61,380 bases of DNA from Glomus cerebriforme (Eukaryota > Glomeromycota > Glomeromycetes > Glomerales > Glomeraceae), in contig QKYT01000247.1 of NCBI GenBank assembly GCA_003550305.1, positions 19,581 to 80,960 on the forward strand, given 5' to 3'. Below the pieces are notes generated by a model. It did not search any database. It was not told the origin of the DNA and worked only from the letters and a program-made list of their open reading frames with translations. The translations under genes and the position numbers were made by a program. Positions 49,601 to 60,340 of this stretch are shown in pieces. Position 1 is the stretch's first letter. Each line of letters starts with the position of its first letter.

Positions 49601-51253
49601 TCACATGCCTTAACGTATCATGAGACGTAACACTAGTACCAACCAACACTTTTTCATCGAGAAGAATATCGATTTTATTTATGAAAGTATTTCGAATATC
49701 GGTCGAAAGAATATGTCTCGTTGCAACTAATAAGTCCTATTAAACAATAAATACATGCCAGTATAAATAAGTAGATATGCACGTAAATTGTGCATCATAT
49801 CAAATTTATTAATTTTTTTTACCTTTCTGGTTGCCGAAGCCTCTGGGGGACAATCTTGTAGAAGTCGAATAACGAAATCTGGTATCCTATCTTGATATTC
49901 AGATAACGAATCCGGGTAAGCTCGTAAAAAATACGCTAAGAACGACATTGTCTATTCAAGACATGTCAAGTGTATGTATAAGAACATTACTTTACAATAG
50001 TTACGATGCAGCAAGTTATACATGAAAGCTTACTTTAACTTGAGCTACTATAAATTCTGTGTATTTTACACGGTCTCTGATTCCTGGAGCTACGCCAACA
50101 AAAATTTCACCTTTTGCAGCAGCCGCTTCGTGCGCTTCTGCTTGTGGACGAGCTTGAAGTCCTAACGTCTAAATATTGATTAAATATATAAGATATGATC
50201 AATTTTTATTTTAAATCACGGCTAATCATTTTGTATAAGTATCTGAATTACCTTTATGATAAGTGGAACAAAATTTCTTATACTTTCATTTACAAATTCA
50301 CGGCGCGATTGAAAAAGTAAAACGACGATAATAGGACATTCTGTTAAGACTTTAAAACTATGTAAGCTTTTCGCTAAGACTTTGTTTGGGGTTGCTTCAT
50401 TAGTTGTCACGTCAGATACAGGCGATGTAGGTCTCGGAGATGGCGGCACTATTGGTTGAATGGGCTAATTGACGCGTGAAAAATGCAGGAAATCGATTAT
50501 AAAAAGGAATTTAATTATTTAAAATATAATACGTAAATTAAATTTAACTTCATATATTAATAAACTTACAGTACTAGCACCAGGCGTTGCAGAAGATCCT
50601 GGTGAATCAAAGGCATCCTTTACCGTTTGTTCCATATTCAAATACATTTCTCTAACTATGTCTAAGAAAGGTTGAACTTGATCTTCCAAAAGTAGTTTAT
50701 AACTTTTATATAATTCAATAATAATTTTTAGACATATAACAGCGTTGTCCTCATTTTCCACTTTTAATAAATACATTAAGAGTTGTAATAAATCGGTTGC
50801 GTATACTTTAAGCGCATCATTTTGAGGTAATCGATAAAGCACTTCTAGAAGAAGATTTCTTAATTTCTGAAAAAAAAAATAAACAAACATTAAAATTGAA
50901 AACAAAAATTGCTAATAAATGTCAAGAAACACTTACTTGCTCTTCTGAATTACTATTGAAGACCGGTGGCTCGTTTTCAAGTATTTTTTTCAGTATTGGT
51001 ATCAATACTTCTAGAAAATGACCATAATCCGCATTTTGATATGCTTCGATAGAATCTCGCAAATTAATGGAAATTGTTAATTTTATTCTAGTTGCTTTAT
51101 TAAATAAATTCAAACCAAAAAATTATTAATATGACGTTGAAAATAATAATTATGTAAATTGAAAGGAAGGAAGAAAGAATTACACGTACAAATATTAGGA
51201 TCGGCTAACCTAGTAGCGAATATTTCAGGAGTAGAATATTCAGAACCCGCCAT
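37684..51253 (-). CDS. TRA1: TRA1/TRRAP, SAGA and NuA4 activator-binding pseudokinase
   Basis: TRA1 is the activator-contacting scaffold shared by SAGA and NuA4 histone acetyltransferases. ATG is at 51251-51253 ([20 protein letters not shown]). Upstream exons carry HEAT-repeat material ([20 protein letters not shown]). A giant uninterrupted exon, 40895-48912, holds most HEAT repeats and the FAT domain (for example [39 protein letters not shown]). A Pro/Thr/Gln-rich insertion follows (39934-40755). The PIKK-like domain reads [20 protein letters not shown], then [20 protein letters not shown], as in TRRAP, without the catalytic signatures of active PIKKs. The FATC-like end is a small last exon joining AAME to VIWMQWL, stop TAA at 37684-37686, matching the aromatic tail of Tra1. 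Around 3,700 residues over about 20 exons. Not all 5' exon edges were traced. Confidence 0.95.
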
Positions 51254-52170
51254 TTTGACGGAAATTTTTATATATTTAAAAGGCGAAAAAAAATTGATAG
51301 AAAGGAGTAAGACTACAGGTCTTAAAGGGAAGAAATCGTAACTGAATCAGCGTTCAAAACTGCCAGTGTAATAAAAAATTTTAAGACTATATCGTTTCCT
51401 GTAAGTGTAATAGAACAGCAGAGCTGCGCCGTAGAAAATCTAGAAAAATTCTCGATAGTGAAAAGTTTACAGCCTCCATTGTTAGATTTCGAAAAAGTGG
51501 TGTCTTTATATACCTGTAAACAGTGATGAATTCAAAGTGGGGGATAAGGTCAGAAATTCAAGTAAACGTCATCATTTGTGATTCCAAAAAAAGTAAGTCA
51601 AATAAATTGTGGCACCCGATCAGCCAATAATTTTCGATCTACTATAATGATGTAAGCGTTATCTGCCAATAAAAATTTGAATTTTCGATCAAGTTCCAAA
51701 ATTCTGACCAATAAAATTGCCGGCCTCGTGCTACACGAAAGATCCTTGAAATTTGGAATTTGGCAGTCAAAATGAGCATCTGAAGTTTGAAGTTTAGCAG
51801 TTCTGCATTTGGATCAGATATGCGTCATATATCCAAATTTTTGTTTTTTTTTATTAAATATATTTATTGATATAAAAAGGCTTCATATTATATAATTTGC
51901 AAATTGAATAAGTGAATTGTAAATCTATTTCAATATTACATTTCAAAAATCAAAATTGATAGTAGACAATTTAATTCAAAGAAATTGATTATTTATGATT
52001 TGTAATATGATAAATCTTTACATCTTTAAAGTTACATTATTAATACTATTAATTGAAATATTGTCTAACATTTTCTTATTATAATAGTTCAATAATAAAT
52101 AATAAAGACTGTATCGAAAAATGACAGAAAGTTAAGAATAATGAAAGTATATCCATATTTAGATTCTACC
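51254..52170. other. Intergenic region upstream of TRA1
   Basis: About 900 bp. It holds the TRA1 promoter side (51254-51860) and the KIN17 3' flank. A short repeated word (AAAATTTGAATTTTCGATCA and AGTTCCAAAATTC) and moderately mixed composition are seen, but no gene. Confidence 0.45.
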
Positions 52171-53624
52171 TTATTCTCTACGAATCCTCTTTGATTCATG
52201 ATCATATTGTCTGTCTCTTTCTCTTTTTTCTTTATGACTTCTCTCTCGACTTCTCTCTCGTTCTCTTTCTCTATCTCTGTAATCCCTTCGATTATCTTTA
52301 TAATCTCTATGATCTCTTATCTCTCTATCAATATAATCCCGATTCTTATAATTATCTTTTCGTCGATTATCTCCTTTATTTCCATTTAACTTAAAATTTT
52401 CCATCCTTTTCTTTTTTTCCGTTTCTTCCCTTATTATTTCTTCCATCGCTGACAACTTCTTTGGTTGTTCTTTGTCTTTTTCCTTTTTTTGTGTAACCAT
52501 AGGATTTGTCTTTTTGACTAATGCACTTAGAGATTTTTTTTGTGTCGAAGGTTTACTAAAGGATATACTAGTAGGAGAAGTGGAAAGGCTAGTATTTTCT
52601 ACGGCACAATCAATCTTATCTGTTGTATTTGAAGTCGTATTAGCAGATTTTGCCAATGTAAGATTAAGTTTGATTTTTTCTTCTTCTGTTTCACGTTTAA
52701 GTTCCGTATATATTTCCTAAAGAAAGAAAAATAATGATCTGATATCAATATAAAGAATGATCATATATATAAACTTATTTTACAATACCTTTTCGTCTAA
52801 ACCTATCCCTTCTGCCTCTTTTTTTGCTCTTTCTATTTGCTCCTCTATCAATCTTCGAGTCCTCTCCTCTTCATCCTTCTCAGCACGTTCTTTTTTCATA
52901 ATCGCTTCCTAATAAATAAATAAATTAGTTAAAACGAAATATAAACAAATTTTGAAAGTAAATTACAAATACCTGTCTTGCTAATGCTTTTGGGCTATTA
53001 TCAATCCAAGTGATAAACCATCCTTTTTGTGTATCATCAACATGGCAAATTCCTTCTTTACCAAGATGTTTTACAAAATCTGTCAAAGTCTCCCATATAG
53101 TACCATTCATATGTACATGGTGCCTATCTGCAATATATTCTTGATAAACAAGATTTGCATGAACTCGTTTTGTTCCCCATCTAAAAATTAAAGCAAAATT
53201 ATTAAAATAAAAGTTAAACCAAAATTTATTCCGATAAATTTACCTTCGTGAAAGCAATTTAACAAAATCGTCCTGAAACTGCTTGGAATATCCTTGCATG
53301 TACATAGAAGGACTCTCCTTCAAAAGATCCATTTGACGAAGATGAGATTCAGAGCGAATATGACACTAGATCAATAAAGAATTTTAGTAGATATACATCA
53401 TAAACAATAAAAAAAAGGCTTTATAACACAAACCTGATAACCATTTTCGTCCCGACATTGCTTTTGGCACATTTGACAGTACCATTTCAATTTTTGAAGT
53501 CCTTTCGCCTTTTATAATAAAAAAAAATCAATTAATAAACTAAATAAATTCGTTCAAAACTTGAAATACAAACCTTAATTCTGTTTGCAATAGCTTTTGG
53601 TGTTAAAAATTCGTGTTTACCCAT
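52171..53624 (-). CDS. KIN17: KIN17-type DNA/RNA-binding zinc-finger protein
   Basis: KIN17 proteins bind DNA and RNA and act in replication, repair and splicing. The start at 53622-53624 reads MGKHEFLTPKAIANRIKAKG, then LQKLKWYCQMCQKQCRDENG. The zinc finger is WYCQMCQ...GYQCHIRSESH (C-x2-C...H-x5-H). The conserved winged-helix region follows (SPSMYMQGYSKQFQDDFVKL; RRWGTKRVHANLVYQEYIAD; TIWETLTDFVKHLGKEGICH; GWFITWID). A coiled basic/acidic stretch and a low-complexity Arg/Asp/Glu/His tail end at 52171. Five to six exons. The C-terminal tandem SH3-like/KOW region of animal and plant KIN17 is not visible; in its place is the RD/RE-rich tail, as in some fungal orthologues. Confidence 0.93.
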
Positions 53625-53873
53625 ATTGAGAAATGCTATTTAGAAATTTGTGCGTGCGCGAAAGTAAAATTTTTACTAGCAAAACAATAATGTCAACCCT
53701 TTGTTTAAATGCTCGTCACGTTAGCCAGAATTAGAGTAATTCTACTGCGGCACAATTTTCACGATCAGCTGCGTATAAATTTTTTTCCCCAAATTTTTTG
53801 GTTTAACAGCTTGACATCGACCTTGTATCCTTCGTATCCTCGTTATTCTATCTCATCCAAAAAACGTTATAAA
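53625..53873. promoter_or_regulatory. Short divergent promoter, KIN17/eEF1B
   Basis: Only 249 bp separate the two divergent start codons, so both promoters must lie here or overlap. The sequence is mixed (GTGCGTGCGCGAAAG near 53651) with CT-rich words near the eEF1B start (TTGTATCCTTCGTATCCTCG), as often seen upstream of highly expressed translation genes. No specific factor site is asserted. Confidence 0.55.
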
Positions 53874-54927
53874 ATGGTATATATTGTTTATAATAATAAT
53901 ATTGAATTCGGAATTTTTTTTAAAAAAAATATCATTTTTGAAATTAAACGATATTCTTATTCTAGGGTTTCACTCAACTTGACAAAGATCCAGGTCTTAA
54001 AGCTCTTAATACCTTTTTACAAGATAAATCTTATATTGAAGGGTACTTTTTTTTATAAAGATTCACTTTATATTTGAGCATTTTATGATGATTATTTGAT
54101 TGGTCCGTGTTTCTGAGGCAGAATTAAGACACTGTTTTATGAAAGAAACATTTATCTAACTTTTCTGATACTAAAAGGTTTATATAATTTGTAAATTATT
54201 TAATGTCTATAAATTAACAAATTAAATCATAAACTTATTAGCTACGAACCATCCCAAGCTGATGTGGCCGTATTTGAAGCTTTGAAACGTCCAGATTCTA
54301 CTAAATTTCCTCATGCTGCCCGATGGTATAATCATATTGCCTCTTATTCTGATTTATTTTCTTCACTTCCTGGTACAAAGAAGGATGCATCATCATATGG
54401 ACCTGAAGTTATTGAAGCTCCAGCAGAAGAGAAGAAAGATGATGATGATGATGTTGACTTGTTTGGTTCTGATGATGATGAGGAAGATGAAGAAGCTGAA
54501 CGACAAAAAGCAGAAAGACTTGCAGAATATCAACGTAAAAAGGCCGCTAAACCAAAACCTGTTGCTAAAAGTATGGTTGTTCTGGATGTTAAACCTTGGG
54601 ATGATACTACGGATTTGGCTGAGATGGAAAAATCTGTAAGGGCTATTAATTTAGACGGTCTCACATGGGGTGCTTCTAAATTGGTTCCTGTTGGTTATGG
54701 TATCAAAAAGTTGCAAATTACATGTGTCGTAGAAGATGATAAAGTCGGTGTCGGTAAGTGATATTAATATTATATTTTGATGCTTACAAAAAAAATAAAT
54801 AAATAAAATTTAAATTTAAATTGATTGATTTTATTAAAAAAAAATAATAGATGATCTGGAAGAAAAAATTACAGAATTCGAAGAATATGTTCAAAGTGTT
54901 GATGTAGCTTCTTTCAACAAATTGTAA
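53874..54927 (+). CDS. EFB1: Translation elongation factor 1 beta (eEF1B alpha subunit)
   Basis: The guanine-nucleotide exchange factor for eEF1A. Exon 1 appears to be the ATG alone (53874-53876), immediately followed by GTATAT. Exon 2 starts [20 protein letters not shown] at 53966. Exon 3 (54241 to about 54754) reads [20 protein letters not shown], an acidic linker ([20 protein letters not shown]), and the exchange domain ([50 protein letters not shown]). The last exon is [20 protein letters not shown] then SFNKL, stop TAA at 54925-54927. The GST-C-like N-terminal region, CK2-type FGSD acidic centre and GEF domain are complete, about 215 residues. Confidence 0.96.
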
Positions 54928-55560
54928 CAACCACGTAGATCTCTTTATTTTAATAAATTGAAAACAATGAAAATTTAAGTCAAAAAATTGTTGCTTCTGT
55001 ACATTTGTTATAAAATAAGGAAAATCATTTGTACGCTTGTACACTAAAATTATTACTTCTAAATAGTTTGGTTTTATCAAATGATTACTTCAACAAGAAA
55101 TACAGTATGGTACTGAATTCTCTCATTCTTTTGACAATAATATTTAAAAACTTTTAAAGCCGGTCTTATAAATTCTTCTCTAACTAATGTATTTGCCGAT
55201 CATAGCAGACATTTTGCAAATTATTTATCATTCATAGGATTCTATTATCTACTATATTTGTAAATTTAAAAGTCAACGATTTTTAAAAATTGTAATTTCT
55301 TATTCTAAACGAAAAATTAATACCATATAGCGCTGTCTTAAATATTCCTCTTTTCAAACATTCCAGAATAAAACACACATTTCGTATTATTGATAAATTC
55401 GAAAACTACTGTTTTAATTTGCGTCTCTGCGTTTTATACTAAATATAAGGAAAAATATGTTTTACAAATACTGTATTATTATTATCTCACTTTCTTAAAC
55501 AAAGAACATATTTTATTTTTTTTATTTACAGTAAGAAACAAAATACAATCTGGATCAAAG
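54928..55560. other. AT-rich 3' flank of eEF1B
   Basis: No gene. This is the transition from the housekeeping block to the repeat-rich right end. Confidence 0.45.
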
Positions 55561-55565
55561 TAATA

Positions 55566-56070
55566 TTACCTACCTAAGTGCCAAAAAGATTCAAGAGACA
55601 TATGATGTCTCAGTTGAAACGTTGCGATGATGGGCTGGGTTACTATTGTTAAAACGCCTGGAGGAAACGACTCTACTCAAATACAGACGTATACAGAGCC
55701 TTTGGAAATGACCAGCAGCCCACGCAAAAGGCCAAAGTTTGCTATGCCAGATTCAGTTTGGAACATCAACGAATGACAGATCACAGACCTCTGACAACAT
55801 TATACAGGATATGAAAATATTAGTGACGTCAGTTTAGGATCCGACTAAGCGCAGAGGTTGTTTCCCTTTTGGAATGAGTATACTCTAATAGAATTGAAGT
55901 AGTAGTGATTACCCAAAAAGACCGCTTATATCACTTTGAATCTGAACTCGTGGAGTAGATCCTTGACATAGCTCATGGTTCTCAGTTCAGACATTTGTAC
56001 CAATAATGGCAAAACTGGAAGAACTTGCACTATGTTCTACTACAAATCAAAGGTGCCACCCAAGAAGAAA
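55566..56070 (+). pseudogene. IS607-like serine recombinase TnpA remnant
   Basis: The translation, followed across frame changes, matches IS607 TnpA in order. The MerR-like helix-turn-helix is LSAKKIQETYDVSVETLR, TGA at 55628-55630, then WAG, VTIVKTPGG and KRLYSNTDVYRAFGN. The serine-recombinase core is KVCYARFSLEHQR, with the catalytic Ser codon at 55755-55757 and the Arg before it kept. After that come YENISDVSLGSD, then VVSLLE and VYSNRIEVVVITQKDRL, YHFESELVE, with further stops (TAA after GSD, TGA after SLLE, TAG after ELVE). At least three frameshifts or stops show that it is dead. IS607-type elements occur in bacteria, giant viruses and some eukaryotes. It lies directly upstream of a TnpB/Fanzor-like remnant, as in complete IS607 elements. 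Confidence 0.8.
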
Positions 56071-56240
56071 GAAATAAAAAAACTTCTAGCAGGTAAAGTA
56101 CAATGCATCTGCCTTTTTCCCACTCAGAAGAAGTGAATGAAACTTAGACAATGAATAGTGACAGCATAATGGATGTATAATCAATGTCTTATTGTGGTCA
56201 AAAAAGAAGGTGTCATGAAATTTTATTCTAAAAAATATCC
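56071..56240 (+). pseudogene. TnpB/Fanzor-like N-terminal remnant
   Basis: Immediately after the TnpA remnant, one frame reads KVQCICLFPTQKK, stop, MKLRQ, stop, IVTA, stop, WMYNQCLIVVKKEGVMK. The stops are TGA at 56134-56136, TGA at 56152-56154 and TAA at 56167-56169. If the stops are ignored, this is the conserved N-terminus of TnpB/Fanzor proteins (a CxxLxP-T-x2-Q segment, then W/R-x-x-YN-x-C-L). TnpB and Fanzor are RNA-guided nucleases carried by IS200/605 and IS607 elements; Fanzor2 is the IS607-linked eukaryotic and viral branch. Only about 55 codons survive. The RuvC and zinc-finger parts are absent. The call rests on motif order and on the adjacent TnpA. Confidence 0.65.
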
Positions 56241-57540
56241 TTACTAGTCAATTGTAATACTTTCTAAACACTGGGACAAATTTCATAGTAAATATGCATT
56301 TTTTTATAAAATTAAGTCAGCAGAGTTTCTTCCAGAATAACTTGAGTATAATAGTCATCTTCTGGTAAATTGGTTAGGTAAATTTTATATTTGTACTTAA
56401 CCACTTAAGATAAGGACTGAAAATCAAGATTCTTTATTTTCAGAAGTACAAGAAAAGGTTTTTATTTATTTTGATTTATTTATAAATTAATTTATATATT
56501 TAATAATTTAATAGAAGAGTTCAGGAGTAATTGTTTTGGATCTAGGTATACTTTTCCATAAAATAGATTTTTTTGAATTATGACTGATATAACACAAAGA
56601 TGTAATTTGACATAATTCATATGTTTTATTAGTAAAAATTATGACTGTTATAATTGATTTTGCCCATGATAAAATATTTTGACAATAGTTTTTTAATTTT
56701 GCTGGAAAGTATAGATCCAGGTATACATACTTTTATGACTGATTATAATTCAAGTGGAATTGCTATTAAATGTGATAAAATAATATTGGTTGAGTTTATT
56801 GATTATATTATATATATAACAAACTCCAATTAAATTCATAGAAAAAGAAATAAGCAAAAACATAAAGTTTATTTATTTATTAATTATTTAATTATTTAAT
56901 ATTTATTGAACAAATGTATATCTTATAGGGTATGACATCATTATTTATTGCTTTTAATTTGTCATCCCTGTATTATACCTTCCAATTTTCATTTTTACTA
57001 TTTATTCAGACCTAAAATCTTATTTGTCACATATTAATCATCATATCTTTTAATTTTGGCTGAAAATTTTAATTCTGACCAGAATTTCTATTTTTGAATA
57101 TTTGAATAACATTACACAACCCAAAAAAAAACAATTTTTTATTTCTCTTCAAAATCAAAATTTGGATTACATAAAATTTTCAAAAAAGAAAAATTTCAGA
57201 ATTATCAAATTAGGAAAATTTCTGGCTATGTATAAATGTCTCACCCCTCATGCTAGATCTAGATTTATTCATATTTATTTATAATTTTTAAAATGTATTT
57301 ACTACTTTTAATTGTAAATTACGTTGTATTATGAATTTATAAGAAAATTTATTGTCTTGTAAATAATTATTATTATAAAGTTTTATGAAAATTATTGTAT
57401 AGTATTATTATCTGAATTTTTTTTTTTGACAAGTTAATCGAGTTTATTATAATTAATGAAATTCTTTAAAAATACATAATTATAGTATGATAAATCATGA
57501 ATATACTTTCTAAAAAAAAGCATAATTTGTCACATGAGAA
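56241..57540. other. AT-rich region without recognisable genes
   Basis: Long A/T-rich sequence with several imperfect repeats (for example ATTATGACTG near 56579 and 56638). It may hold an eroded remainder of the IS607-like element, but no conserved motif is visible. Confidence 0.4.
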
Positions 57541-58800
57541 ATAGATTCAAAAAGAAAGCCCCTGTTGCCAAGAACTGATCTCAATTATTATCTAACTTTC
57601 CCAATCCTGTATCAGTAAAATTAACTAGTCTATTTACTTGTTGATATCTTCTATTTAAATCTAAGTCTAAATTTTCATACAAGATACTATTATACATGCC
57701 ATCAATCAATTTTGATAATTTAGAAACTTTTTTAATTATAATATTCCCTATTCTAAAACCCTTTTTAATAACTTAATGTACATTATCTCTCCATCTGGTA
57801 TTAGTACAAAGATCACGTAAAGTCTAACTTTTGATGAAATGGTCAAATTCATCTATAGGTGTCAGTAATAAATATAATAGTGTATCTTACTATTGTGTGG
57901 CATTAGAGGAGAAGCGGAAAAAGAAACCTGATCTGTAAAGAAAGAGATTCTTCCTATACTTTAAAGATCTTGTTATAGGGTAACCAAATGAACCAGTGAA
58001 AAGCCTAGATCAAAAATGTGGTCAACTTGTTCATAATTTGTAATGCAATGTGTTTATAATGGATGATAGCATAAAGCTTCTGATAAGAAGAAGTAACATG
58101 AATAGATCTTAGAAAATAAAATAATAACCAATCCCTATTGTCACTATCCAACTGCACCTCTAAAGTAAAGTAAGAATTAAGGAAAGAAAATAACTGTTTT
58201 TTGAAAACGAGAAAATCTTCCATAAAAGGATTCTAATTTTTTATAAAGCGTATAAGATTGAAAGTGACCTTGTTTTTAATATTTACCCATTGTGAGGTGA
58301 GATTTGCACACCATGTGAGATGAAAGAAGGCTTTTTATTTTAATTTACAAAAGAAGTACCGATCAATCATAAATTTACAAGGATAGTGTTCTTTCATGAT
58401 ATTTAATGTAGGAAGGCCCAAGATGAGAAGCTTTAGGCAGTAAGAAAAACTGGCATATATAGTGGAGTGAAAATAGAGTAAATTATTTCTAGTGTGAAAG
58501 GCAGTTCACAGTGATTCCTAATAAACAAAAGAATAGGTGCTGTTATATAGGTTAAAGTTATAGTGAGCTGTGAACTATTTAGATACTGCCATGACATTAT
58601 GAAGCAGTTTGATGAAAGATCTGATTGATTGTTCAATAGGTGCATTATCTCACAAAAGTTAATGTTGTATATGACAAAAATCATAAAAGCTACAAATGCC
58701 TATAATAGTCTGGTAGCGAGAGCCTTGTTTAACTAATAGATTAGCTTCTTCATTGTGAGAATCTTCTGCATGACCTTTAACTTTGACCAGCTGGAGAGAT
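57540..58800 (-). mobile_element. LINE (non-LTR retrotransposon) 3' remnant with RNase H motif
   Basis: On the minus strand near 58700-58790 the frame reads LVKVKGHAEDSHNEEANLLV then KQGSRY. This matches the C-terminal RNase H motif V-K-x-H-x-x-x-x-x-N-E/D-x-A-D of LINE pol proteins. Downstream the reading breaks up, with stops every few codons. Pieces such as APIEQSDQIFHQTA, VMAVSKWFTAHYNFNLYN and a 72-codon open stretch at 58005-58223 (DSDNRDWLLFYFLRSIHVTS) remain. No reverse-transcriptase catalytic motif is visible in the window. It is read as a 5'-truncated, decayed LINE. Confidence 0.55.
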
Positions 58801-58809
58801 ATATATTTA

Positions 58810-59338
58810 CACTGATCAAAAACTGATCTATCTTACAGATATCTTACAGATATCTTATAAATATTAGGTACCTAAAATACAGAAAATCTGCTATACATCG
58901 GGTATTCAATATGTATACTATAGAATTAAAAAATACAATTTATTAATTATCTCGCTATCCAGTGATCATAAAAAGNTGAAATATAGCTCATTNGATTCNC
59001 CTCACTGAGACGTATCGAATGGTACTAATTTCACATTTCTAGGTTGATAGATGCTGAGATATTCAATAAATCGTAAAAAACAAACAAAAAATGCAATATC
59101 TTGATATCTATCGCACCTAGAAATGCAAAATTAGACCATTCGATACATTTCAGTGAGACGAATCGAATGAGCTATATTTCATCTTTTTATGATCACTGGA
59201 TAGCGAGATAATTAATAAATTGTATTTTTTAATTCTATAGTATACATATTNGGTACNCGATGTATAGCAGATTTTNNGCATTTTGGGTACCCGATATTTA
59301 TAAGATATCTGTAAGATAGATCAGTTTTTGACCAGTGA
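58810..59338. mobile_element. Large foldback/palindromic element (~530 bp)
   Basis: The two halves, about 58810-59072 and 59095-59338, are inverted copies over nearly their whole length. Each starts CACTG(A/G)TCAAAAACTGATC from the outside and continues through ATCTTACAGATATCTTA, a GGTACC-type word and TGTATACTATAGAATTAAAA, then GATCATAAAAAG and TTTCTAGGT near the centre. The spacer is only about 22 bp. The left arm carries an extra ~11-bp copy of TTACAGATATC. There is no coding capacity, so this is a foldback-type MITE or the hairpin relic of a longer element. Several N positions occur in both arms. Confidence 0.75.
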
Positions 59339-60340
59339 ATATTTTATATATATATCATATCTTACATACATCAACTTTTTTTTTTACCATTTGGACATTT
59401 TTTTTTAATAATGTTTAGATTATCTACATAAAAAATATTTTTATTGTATTCTTATAAGTTAATTATAATTTTTATTTTCACCTATAATTTTTTGCATTAG
59501 ACTCTTCTTTTAAAAGAAGTTTTATAAATTTTAGTAATATTAAAATCAGTTATCTAATTAACTAAATTTTTTTGTAATAAAACTATATTAGTATTTTATG
59601 CTAATTTTTCAATAATATTAATTTTTTTTAAATTATAATTATTATCATCAACTTCTATATTTTTTTGATGCTTTATTGCAATAAATTCTTTTAATAATTA
59701 GATTAATTCACAATTACTATTAGTTTTTAAAGCAATATTAATAGCTATTTTTGCTATTAAAAATACTATATTAAATTAACTTTTTTGAGAAGTATTTTAA
59801 CAAATTTTCTTATTATTATCCAATTCTTAAAAATAATGTAAACTTTGAAATGTAAAATCAATTTAATAAAATAATGATAAAGAATCATTAAATAATTCTA
59901 TCAATAAAAACTGATGAGTTTTTAATATCATCAGAAATTTTTTTCAGAAGATATATAATGATATATATCTTTTTATTGTTATTTATCATAATAAAAATAT
60001 CAATAATCAATGCATTTAGATAAATATCGATAAATATCTGTGATATTATAACAATATTTATCTGAATCAAAATTAATTATGAGATTAGTTGATGATGCAG
60101 TTATTTATTGAATATTATCACTAATGATTTAAGCTAAATCTAAACCTTTTAATTAAATCCTAAACCTAAACCATCTGAAAACTATTTAGCTCAATAATGT
60201 TATTTTCTGAAATTTTAAAATATTCCTATTCTGCCCAAATCTGAAACTTAATCTAAAATTAAATTCATATATTCTATATTACATGTAGAAGTTATTTTAT
60301 AGCAAAGACAAAAAAAATAAATAAAATTTATAAAATTAAA
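59339..60340. other. AT-rich region
   Basis: Extremely AT-rich sequence with no open frame or RNA gene that I can support. A TAAACCTAAACC-like word near 60140-60170 is isolated and not an array. Confidence 0.45.

Noticed and set aside
51159..51341. Plus-strand 60-codon open frame over the TRA1 start
   Set aside because: It is the antisense of TRA1 exon 1 and its promoter with no conserved motif.
60130..60175. Telomere-like repeat from CTAAACC/TAAACCTAAACC words
   Set aside because: Only two or three imperfect words occur, without a tandem array.
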